A stretch of 64,000 nucleotides of DNA from Photobacterium aquae (lineage in GTDB: Bacteria; Pseudomonadota; Gammaproteobacteria; Enterobacterales; Vibrionaceae), in NCBI RefSeq assembly GCF_001029445.1, contig NZ_LDOT01000020.1, positions 119,568 to 183,567 of the forward strand, written 5' to 3'. Of the stretch, positions 57,695 through 64,000 are shown in pieces. Under the pieces are notes generated by a model. That model was not told the DNA's origin, did no database searches, and saw only the letters and a program-made list of their open reading frames with translations. The position numbers and the translations under genes were made by a program. How positions within the stretch are numbered: the first letter of the stretch is position 1; each line of letters starts with the position of its first letter.

Positions 57695-57728
57695 GAAGGC
57701 ACCTGAAGTCAATGCTTCAGATGCCTTC
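57695..57728 (-). terminator. Terminator of the second chemoreceptor
   Basis: On the minus strand GAAGGCA(T)CTGAAG and CTTCAG(G)TGCCTTC pair along 14 bp, then TCTCTTCTT. Confidence 0.75.
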
Positions 57729-57733
57729 ATTAA

Positions 57734-59365
57734 TTAGCTGAGTTTGAAACGGTTCATCATCTGTTGTAGTGAGATTGATAGTTGGCTTAACTCACGACAG
57801 GCCTGAGATGTTTGTTGTGATCCTTCGGCGACTTCTTGTGATGCCAGATGGATATGCTCAATACTGCGGTTAAGATCCTCAGCAACGGAGTCTTGCTGGT
57901 GACATGCCGTGGCAATTTGGCTGCCCATGTTGGAGATATCCGCAATAGAGTGCTCAATATCACTCATTAAATCTTGCGATGCATGTCCTTGCTGGGTGCA
58001 GGTGGCAATGCCACTGCGTGATAATTCCGTAGCGTGTTTAGCGTCTTTTGATAGTGATTGTAACTGCTCAATAATCGTTGTAATTTCGCTGGTCGAATCT
58101 TGTGTACGGCCAGCCAGTGTACGTACTTCATCGGCAACAACAGCGAAGCCTCGGCCTGATTCGCCGGCACGGGCCGCTTCAATAGCAGCATTGAGTGCCA
58201 GTAGGTTGGTTTGATCGGCGATATCGCGGATCACATCCACTACCAGGTTAATTTTGTTGGATTGAGCTTCCAGCTCTGCAACGGTATCGCCTGCTGTGCC
58301 GATCACCATCGCAACATCCTGAATGCCTTTGATCATGCTTTGGGTTTCACGTACGCCATGCTGAGTGCGTTGATTTGCTTGTTCAGCTTGATGAGCGGAT
58401 TCTTCGGTATTGCGTGCTACATCGGCAACCGTCGTTTTCATTTGTGTCATGGCCGTAGCGATATGAGTGATTTGTTGTTGCTGCTCTTCCATCCCTGAAG
58501 CTGATAAGTTAGATATCTGGGTCATCTCTTCAACGGCGCTGCTCAATTGGGTGACTGCGGCGATCACGCTCTCAATAATTTGGCGAAGGTTGTTTTGCAT
58601 TTTAGTGGTGGCATCGGCCAGTTTGCCTAGCTCATCATGGCCGATTGCACCACGATTAATATCGTGTGATAAATCGCCCGTAGCAATGGTATTGGCTTGT
58701 TCAACAACAAGTTGTAATGGGCCACAAATTAGACGAGTGAGTCCCCAGGTCATTGTCACCATGACGATAATACCCATGATATTAACAAAGATGGAGGTAT
58801 GGCCTAAGGTATCAACTGACGTTAAAATCAGCGTTTTGTTAGACTCCATCGCTTTTTTAAGCAATTGAATTAAATTGTTTAATTCGTTATCAACCGCGTT
58901 AAATTCTCCAAGCGAGTTGGCCAAAATTGGGTGTGCTTTGCTTTTATTGTTATCTAGCATCGCATCATTAAATGTCGCCATGATACGGGTATAGTTTTCC
59001 CATTTTTGCATTAGACGTTGATAAACGGCTTGCTCTTCCCCCGCCCACACGGTGCTTCCGTATGCTGTTAATTTTTGAGCGATTTGATCGCGCATTTGAA
59101 CATTACTGGCGATTTGTGAGGTGATTTTCTGCTTGTCGGTAAAGGTATAAAGCGCAAACTGAGATCGACGCCAGTGTGATAAATCGTCTCGAATTGAATC
59201 GACATTTTCCATCGCAGGGAGTGTATCGTCGGTATAGTTTAATAACTCTTTTTCGATGTTGTTTAGCTCAGACGCTAGAAAGAATCCAAAAGTGCTATTG
59301 AGAAGGGCAATAATTAAAAAAGTAAAAGAAATCTTTTTTGAAATAGAAAGGTTTTTAATAAACAT
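57734..59365 (-). CDS. Methyl-accepting chemotaxis protein with 4HB-like sensor
   Basis: A 543-residue chemoreceptor. First membrane helix about residues 12-30, a helical periplasmic domain of the four-helix-bundle type ([20 protein letters not shown]), second helix about 188-208, HAMP domain, and signalling tip [20 protein letters not shown] (about residue 385). It is shorter in the sensor than the first chemoreceptor in this window and not closely related to it outside the signalling part. The ligand is unknown. Confidence 0.92.
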   Translation of the reverse strand: MFIKNLSISKKISFTFLIIALLNSTFGFFLASELNNIEKELLNYTDDTLPAMENVDSIRDDLSHWRRSQFALYTFTDKQKITSQIASNVQMRDQIAQKLTAYGSTVWAGEEQAVYQRLMQKWENYTRIMATFNDAMLDNNKSKAHPILANSLGEFNAVDNELNNLIQLLKKAMESNKTLILTSVDTLGHTSIFVNIMGIIVMVTMTWGLTRLICGPLQLVVEQANTIATGDLSHDINRGAIGHDELGKLADATTKMQNNLRQIIESVIAAVTQLSSAVEEMTQISNLSASGMEEQQQQITHIATAMTQMKTTVADVARNTEESAHQAEQANQRTQHGVRETQSMIKGIQDVAMVIGTAGDTVAELEAQSNKINLVVDVIRDIADQTNLLALNAAIEAARAGESGRGFAVVADEVRTLAGRTQDSTSEITTIIEQLQSLSKDAKHATELSRSGIATCTQQGHASQDLMSDIEHSIADISNMGSQIATACHQQDSVAEDLNRSIEHIHLASQEVAEGSQQTSQACRELSQLSISLQQMMNRFKLS

Positions 59366-59745
59366 TATTTGAAATGCCTTAGTTTGATGTTGTGTGTTGC
59401 ACAGTGAATGTTATAAAAAGTGTGATATCGCTCCACAAAACGCGCGCAACATTTGTAAATTAACATTAATGAGAGTGATTTTCGATACCGAGAGCTTAAT
59501 TTCTTGAAAAAATTCATTATTTATCAAGAGGTAAGACCAGGTTTGCCTTTCAGATTCGTTTTCATTGGCTAACTCAGTGGCCAATTCATTACTCAGTAAC
59601 GTGTTTTTGCGGGTGTTAACATCGTAAAAAAGGAGGGTAGATAATTGAGATGATTGGACAGAAGGGCATTACCCTACGCGAGGTGTCTATGTATAGAAGC
59701 ACACTGGTCTATAACGCCAAGCGTATGGTGGAAGTATACTCATTA
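59366..59745. other. Intergenic region between chemoreceptor and GNAT gene
   Basis: Holds the chemoreceptor promoter. A GGAGGG sequence stands before an ATG at 59650, but that frame runs across a terminator and then antisense to the GNAT gene. TGTGATATCGCTCCACA near 59421 is a weak CRP resemblance. Nothing firm. Confidence 0.4.
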
Positions 59746-59770
59746 AAAAAGCGTCCCTTGGGACGCCTCT
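59746..59770 (-). terminator. Terminator of the GNAT/hydrolase unit
   Basis: On the minus strand GGCGTCCC, AA, GGGACGC then TTTTTT, just past the GNAT stop. Confidence 0.85.
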
Positions 59771-59773
59771 TGT

Positions 59774-60268
59774 TTACAGAAGTTTTTCGATTAACGTTTC
59801 ATCTACGTATCTATCGCCCATTTTGGCATGTTGCTTGGCAATACCGACGATTTCAAACCCCTGTTTTGTGTAAGCAGCTAGTGCTCTGTCGTTATCGCCT
59901 AGCACATAAGCAAATAGTTTACGGTAGCCTTTTTCCTTTGCGATTCGGAATGTGTGTGCGAAAAGCATTTTAGAGACACCTTTCCTACGTGCTGCGCTGT
60001 CTACATAAGTTGCGATTACACCTACATGATCAAATGCTTTAGTGTAGTCTGCGAAAGGTTCAACGTTCTGGAATCCAAGGACATTACCATCTTCTATGGC
60101 AACAGAGAACACTCCACGATCAGGGAAGTTAGCAATAAACTCTTTTTCTTCTTCTGGAGTGTAGGTTGTATCAAGGATTGTGTATTTACCTTCAGTAATG
60201 ATCGGGTTCAACACGCTGGTAATACCTTTTGCGTCTTCTAGCGCTACTTGGCGTACTGTGATGGTCAT
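59774..60268 (-). CDS. GNAT-family N-acetyltransferase
   Basis: A 164-residue GNAT protein of the phosphinothricin/methionine-sulfoximine acetyltransferase-like group. The coenzyme A region is VIATYVDSAARRKGVSKML (about residues 83-101), followed by YRKLFAYVLGDNDRALAAYTKQGFE. The substrate is unknown. It overlaps the hydrolase gene upstream by 4 bases (ATGA), so the pair is an operon. The region is more AT-rich than the flanks, which suggests acquired DNA. Confidence 0.85.
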   Translation of the reverse strand: MTITVRQVALEDAKGITSVLNPIITEGKYTILDTTYTPEEEKEFIANFPDRGVFSVAIEDGNVLGFQNVEPFADYTKAFDHVGVIATYVDSAARRKGVSKMLFAHTFRIAKEKGYRKLFAYVLGDNDRALAAYTKQGFEIVGIAKQHAKMGDRYVDETLIEKLL

Positions 60269-61005
60269 GGATTTTGTACTCGGAGGAACTGTTCAATAAT
60301 TTTGTTAGTTTTTTCGTGTACTTCCTGTGTACCAAAGTCGCTAAAGTCCATGTGCTTTGATAGCTCAATCATGTGAACCTGACTACCAAAGTGCTCTTGT
60401 TCTTCTGGGGAGTATAACACACCAAGTTTTGTGGGATACTCTGGTGAGTTGATGGATAAGACGTGAATACCCGTTGTCCGTGGTAGGGGAACTCGCTTGT
60501 GATCTAAGGTGATCAGAGTTGAGATATAGTCTTTGTTCATGTTAGTCAGCCATGTTGAAATATCACCACCATTAGAGTGACCAACTAATACAATATTACT
60601 GAAGTCGTAATTGTTCGGGAAATAATCGGGTAATTTTTTTACGACATGATTTATAGTATCTGCACCGCGTTGCCAGTTTTCAATGCGTGTAAGGTATAAA
60701 TCGCCGACCTTTGATAGTGGTGGATCATTTGGTAGTTCATGGTTTATTGAGATTGTTATGTAACCCATTTCGTTAAATTTATCTGTCAGAAAAGAATAGC
60801 GGTCATGAGGTACTTTGTTTCCTGCACTAAATATAGCGACAGGGCAACGTTTTGTTGGTGTGCAAGTCGTGGAAACTGGCTCTGTGATTAAAACAGGAAT
60901 ATCCCTATTACGTTTGTCATCATGTATTTCTAGTGATGCAGAGTTTGCACAAGTTGAGATCAATAGAACGCAACTGCCTGTCAGGAATTTTATATTTTTA
61001 TTCAT
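60265..61005 (-). CDS. Exported alpha/beta hydrolase
   Basis: A 246-residue protein with an N-terminal signal (FLTGSCVLLISTCANSAS) that may end in a lipoprotein-like or ordinary cleavage site. The nucleophile elbow GHSNGG (about residue 150) and a late His in KHMDFSDF (about residue 222) fit an alpha/beta hydrolase of the chlorophyllase/PET-hydrolase-like group; an Asp in LDHKR may complete the triad. Substrate unknown. It is cotranscribed with the GNAT gene, in an AT-rich patch. Confidence 0.78.
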   Translation of the reverse strand: MNKNIKFLTGSCVLLISTCANSASLEIHDDKRNRDIPVLITEPVSTTCTPTKRCPVAIFSAGNKVPHDRYSFLTDKFNEMGYITISINHELPNDPPLSKVGDLYLTRIENWQRGADTINHVVKKLPDYFPNNYDFSNIVLVGHSNGGDISTWLTNMNKDYISTLITLDHKRVPLPRTTGIHVLSINSPEYPTKLGVLYSPEEQEHFGSQVHMIELSKHMDFSDFGTQEVHEKTNKIIEQFLRVQNP

Positions 61006-61992
61006 TTCTTACCATTTATAATGTTTCACTGATTTTTCAGTGTGATAAAGCTGATGTGTTTGAATCCGCCCAGTGGCAGCTATTCATGAATAGTTAAGGA
61101 TCTGTATTTTATTCTAGTCGGACAATATTTGAGCCGGAATATACATTAATCTGTTCAAAGGTACAAAAATTGTGAATAGGTTAGGTCTATTTGATGTGGA
61201 TATTTTCATATTTCAAGCTGTATATGCCTAGATTTTGATTGTGAAATTAAAAATAAACAAATCTCTTATATATAAATATCATTTCGATATCAGTAGAGTA
61301 ATAAACTAACGTATGTAATCCAATTGTCGTTGTAATAAAACTTATGAACTTATCTAAATGATTAAAAATAATAAATATGCACATAATGTCGATAAGTTTG
61401 TATATGCTGAAATTATCCTTATCCATTTTGACCCTTTTTGACAATTGAGGAAGTGATGCTCTAGCGAGCAAAGGTCATGCGTAAGCATGGGCTTAACGCA
61501 GAAGATGGTAAGTGATAAACCTGCATCTTAATCCCGAACTACAGATGTCATTGGTGGATGAAATTGGTGATACATCAGTATCTACTAAGGTATTGATATA
61601 CTTCTATATAGAGTTGACAGTAAGTCTAGTTTCAGCCGCAATTACTCATAGATAGTTCAGTCTGCATCATGCATGGCTTGTTATGTTGGAGGGTAGTATA
61701 GAATTTACTTGGATGATGACGTTAAGTAGTCAGCTATGGCATTGATTATTCGTGAAATTGTATATTGCAGAATCCTTCCTAAGAATGCTTATATTGTCGG
61801 GTGGTCAATAATATACTGCATTAAGCCCAGTGTTCGATATATGGTAGCGTATCAAGAATACGATTTGTCCTACATTATGTATGATATGTATACTTGGCAG
61901 GTTGTATAGCCTACGGTCTACTACGATTCATAAACCAATAAACAAAGCGGGGCATTAAATGTGGGGTTTATCCTGAGGTGAGCCGCATAGCA
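61006..61992. other. Gene-poor AT-rich stretch of almost 1 kb
   Basis: No convincing coding frame on either strand. The only long frame (61247-61471, minus) is short, hydrophobic by AT bias and lacks a ribosome site. A tRNA-Leu-like fragment lies at about 61549-61620. The stretch may be decayed DNA from an earlier insertion. Confidence 0.5.
61549..61640 (+). pseudogene. Possible decayed tRNA-Leu
   Basis: The D-arm region GGTGGATGAAATTGGTGATACA closely follows GGTGGTGAAATTGGTAGACACA of the intact tRNA-Leu at 57261. Further on, GAGTTGACAGTAAGTCT loosely recalls a T arm. Stems do not pair well, so it would be a relic at most. Confidence 0.25.
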
Positions 61993-62310
61993 ATGCCAAC
62001 CATTGAGAAAAGATTAATGTTTAAAACTAACAGACCATTCCAATTTCTACTTTCTATCCTTTGCCTAGCTGCTGTGACAGCGATTGGGGTACTAACCCAC
62101 AACTACACAGTGACGGCAGGGTATGGGTTCGGAGTGGCAAGCTGGCTAACCATCATCATGATTTGGGTAACATTGACCGGGGTGGTGATGATGAATAAGC
62201 CGTTACACAGTTACCTTGATCGCACATTGTCTCCGGCATACGCGATTTTCTTGCCTGGTCTCGTTATATACACTTTAACTCACGCAGCGAGTTATATGCT
62301 TACAGCGTAA
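61993..62310 (+). CDS. Small membrane protein of unknown function
   Basis: A 105-residue protein with three hydrophobic segments (about residues 18-35, 48-67 and 82-100). I use ATG 61993, with GAGGTGA 10 bases upstream; a GTG at 61978 is also possible. The family is not recognised. It is followed by a good terminator and lies between the AT-rich patch and asnA. Confidence 0.7.
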   Translation: MPTIEKRLMFKTNRPFQFLLSILCLAAVTAIGVLTHNYTVTAGYGFGVASWLTIIMIWVTLTGVVMMNKPLHSYLDRTLSPAYAIFLPGLVIYTLTHAASYMLTA

Positions 62311-62327
62311 AGTTTAAATCCTATGTT

Positions 62328-62351
62328 GGCTCACTTCGGTGAGCCTTTTTT
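62328..62351 (+). terminator. Terminator of the small membrane-protein gene
   Basis: GGCTCAC-TTCG-GTGAGCC then T6, with a UUCG tetraloop. Confidence 0.9.
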
Positions 62352-62473
62352 ATCTAAGAGAGTCAATTAGTCTGCACTCTTTTAATGATAAGTTTTGGAT
62401 ATTGCAACCCCGAGGGATCCCGGTTTGACGTCTGGGGTGTGCCTTTATCATGATGATTGATGGGCTGAATCTG

Positions 62474-62503
62474 AAAAGCCTCGGTAGAAGTACCGAGGCT
62501 TTT
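62474..62503 (-). terminator. Terminator after asnA
   Basis: AAAAGCCTCGGTA, GAAG, TACCGAGGCTTTT: 13-bp perfect stem, T run on the minus strand. Confidence 0.88.
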
Positions 62504-62522
62504 GCGTTTCTTTGGTTTGAGA

Positions 62523-63530
62523 TTAGAGAAGAATGATTTGGTTAGCTTCACATTCCTCAATCATCTTATCGGGCCAGATCGAGGATTGTACTTCACCAAT
62601 ATGTGCTTTGTGCAGGAAGAACATACAGATGCGTGATTGGCCGATACCGCCACCAATGGTGTAAGGCAGTTTTTTATCTAGTACCATGCTATGGAATGGG
62701 AGCGTGGCGCGATCTTCGCAGCCGGAAATGGCCAACTGCTCAGTCAGGCTATCCTCACATACACGGATCCCCATAGAGGACAACTCCAACGCACTGTTGA
62801 GGACCGGGTTCCAGAATAGCAAGTCGCCGTTTAGGTTCCAGTCATCGTAGTCGGGTGCTCGGCCATCATGCCGCTCGCCATGAGATAGGGCATGACCGAT
62901 ATTCTGGATAAAGACGGCACCATGCTCTTTGCATATGGCGTTCTCACGTTCTTTGGCAGTGAGTTCCGGGTATTTATCAAGTAGCTCTTGAGAGGTGATA
63001 AACGTTACCGTGGCAGGCAGGCGTTTTTGTAGTACCGGGTATTCTTGATAGATGTAGTTTTCGGTTTTTAGGAAAGCATTGTAGATTTTCTCGACAGTGG
63101 TACGCAGGTATTGTTCATTACGTAGGGATTTGTCGAGGACTTTTTCCCAGTCCCACTGGTCAACATAAATAGAGTGAATATTGTCTAACTCTTCATCGCG
63201 ACGAATGGCGTTCATATCTGTATATAGCCCTTCGTCATTCTGGAAGCCATAGCGGCCTAGTGCCATGCGTTTCCATTTAGCCAGTGAGTGTACGACTTCT
63301 ACATTGGCGCCGTTGTCGTCAAGCAAGTCAAAGCTAACAGGGCGTTCGGTACCGTTAAGGTTATCATTGAGGCCAGTTTCAGGTTTGACGAATAGCGGTG
63401 CTGATACGCGGGTAAGGTACAATTCATAAGCCAATGCGTTTTCGAAATAATCTTTCAGCTTTTTGATGGCAACTTCTGTATCGCGGAGTCCCAGTAGAGG
63501 TTGGTAGTTATCTGGTACTTGCAGTTTCAT
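62523..63530 (-). CDS. asnA: Aspartate-ammonia ligase (asparagine synthetase A)
   Basis: A 335-residue ammonia-dependent asparagine synthetase, related to class II tRNA synthetases (E. coli AsnA is 330). Visible landmarks are [40 protein letters not shown], the DMNAIRRDE stretch and the C-terminal [14 protein letters not shown]. The adjacent regulator gene asnC of E. coli is absent. Single-gene unit with its own terminator. Confidence 0.96.
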   Translation of the reverse strand: MKLQVPDNYQPLLGLRDTEVAIKKLKDYFENALAYELYLTRVSAPLFVKPETGLNDNLNGTERPVSFDLLDDNGANVEVVHSLAKWKRMALGRYGFQNDEGLYTDMNAIRRDEELDNIHSIYVDQWDWEKVLDKSLRNEQYLRTTVEKIYNAFLKTENYIYQEYPVLQKRLPATVTFITSQELLDKYPELTAKERENAICKEHGAVFIQNIGHALSHGERHDGRAPDYDDWNLNGDLLFWNPVLNSALELSSMGIRVCEDSLTEQLAISGCEDRATLPFHSMVLDKKLPYTIGGGIGQSRICMFFLHKAHIGEVQSSIWPDKMIEECEANQIILL

Positions 63531-63784
63531 GAAACATCCTTTTATTCTGATTTATCAAAAGCTTTAGTAGACACCTTACGCCAGCAAAACAGGAGCGTCT
63601 ACGATTTTTGACACTTTGGTTACCTTTCCTTGCATTGGTTTTAGCAAAAAGTACAGTAGGTCGTTGTGGATCATAGTGCGTGTATATTCATATAAAATGC
63701 TGGGTGTCGAGTAAGCGAATAGTGCTCAGGGTGGGCTTTCTGCTTTTGATTTAATCATCTGATTCGCGAAAGTAAAATTTCTTA
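63531..63784. other. Intergenic region upstream of asnA and tRNA-Cys
   Basis: Carries divergent promoters. No protein gene, operator or RNA other than the tRNA promoter that follows. Confidence 0.45.
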
Positions 63785-63812
63785 TTGACTCGTTTGCTCA
63801 ATCAAGTAGAGT
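63785..63812 (+). promoter_or_regulatory. Promoter of the second tRNA-Cys
   Basis: TTGACT, 16-base spacer, TAGAGT, then the GC-rich ACGCCTCG, as for stable-RNA genes. Confidence 0.6.
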
Positions 63813-63860
63813 ACGCCTCGTTCTCGGCACTAACCTTGTTGTGTGACGAGACGCAGTGAT

Positions 63861-63934
63861 GGCGCGTTGGCAGAGTGGCTATGCAGCGGATTGCAAATCC
63901 GTGTACCTCGGTTCGACTCCGGGACGCGCCTCCA
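63861..63934 (+). tRNA. tRNA-Cys (GCA), second copy
   Basis: Identical over all 74 nt to the tRNA-Cys at 57142, including encoded CCA. Only a few flanking bases agree (GTGAT before, TCCATATT after), so it is a second functional gene with its own promoter. Sequence after it is too short to tell whether more tRNA genes follow. Confidence 0.95.
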
Positions 63935-64000
63935 TATTCGATGGGGTTGGGAAACCAGCCATGCAGAGTGATTCTGCATTATCCATCAGACAATTTGGCG

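Noticed and set aside
59421..59437. CRP-like sequence upstream of the second chemoreceptor
   Set aside because: The second half-site (TCCAC) misses the central A of TCACA and no promoter is visible next to it.
59650..59973. 107-codon frame on the plus strand with GGAGGG upstream
   Set aside because: The ribosome site is too far away (about 14 bases), the frame crosses a terminator and then runs antisense to the GNAT gene.
59774..61005. Integron cassettes in the AT-rich patch
   Set aside because: No attC-like repeat with GTTRRRY core was found at either side of the two genes.
61247..61471. 74-codon frame on the minus strand in the gene-poor stretch
   Set aside because: Hydrophobic content follows from AT-rich DNA; no ribosome site or terminator.
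62363..62560. 65-codon frame on the minus strand after asnA
   Set aside because: It contains the asnA terminator and overlaps the end of asnA in another frame.

Overview
The window is a stretch of chromosome from a gamma-proteobacterium of the family Vibrionaceae. Photobacterium, Grimontia or a close relative is most likely. This rests on the bioA/bioBFCD-htpX order, the uvrY-uvrC-pgsA-tRNA order, a CosR-like MarR protein, a VF530-type protein, the UPF0397 ECF transporter and a TorCA respiratory pair. The genus cannot be fixed from the sequence alone. Most of the window is ordinary core chromosome with moderate GC. One AT-rich patch (about 59.8-62.3 kb) looks accessory. There is no prophage, insertion sequence, integrase or CRISPR array.

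Layout. 0-3.2 kb: end of torC and complete torA (TMAO respiration). 3.2-5 kb: a truncated globin and a LysR regulator. 5.2-9.8 kb: lldP-lutABC, a lactate uptake and oxidation operon on the minus strand. 9.8-12.7 kb: a candidate small RNA, a TSUP permease, and a MarR-LysR pair. 13.2-16.5 kb: ldtD, mepK and ycbL (peptidoglycan and metallo-hydrolase). 16.6-22 kb: a full hexose-phosphate uptake system with uhpT placed upstream of uhpABC, and a promoter region that has a CRP site and an inverted repeat. 22-33 kb: mixed housekeeping genes (aspC, asnS, yehS, VF530, a sugar-type MFS carrier, a large lipoprotein, queE). 34-41.3 kb: mlc, a LON-domain protein and the biotin cluster with a BirA operator between bioA and bioB. 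41.3-49.6 kb: htpX, a chemoreceptor, an MFS carrier with a small upstream gene, a PQQ-type dehydrogenase and an ABC1 kinase-like protein. 49.8-53.3 kb: an ECF transporter (S, fused A-A, T) with a MetJ-box-like site and a long structured leader. 53.8-57.5 kb: uvrY (varA), uvrC, pgsA, tRNA-Cys and tRNA-Leu. 57.7-64 kb: a second chemoreceptor, the AT-rich GNAT/hydrolase pair, a long gene-poor stretch, a small membrane protein, asnA, and a second identical tRNA-Cys.

How the genes work together. Several modules serve carbon and energy supply under catabolite control. Close CRP-type palindromes lie before uhpT, before the MFS sugar carrier, before mlc and before a six-helix membrane protein. TorCA and lldP-lutABC connect electron donors and acceptors. 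The bio operon, asnA/asnS, aspC and queE are biosynthetic. Two protein genes too short for ordinary gene calling are supported by ribosome-binding sites and context (42143-42304 and 46696-46866). The most original signals are the MetJ-like box with a structured leader before the ECF transporter, the candidate small RNA near 10.3 kb, the small gene coupled to an MFS carrier, and the long 3' trailer of the cysT-leuZ tRNA unit.
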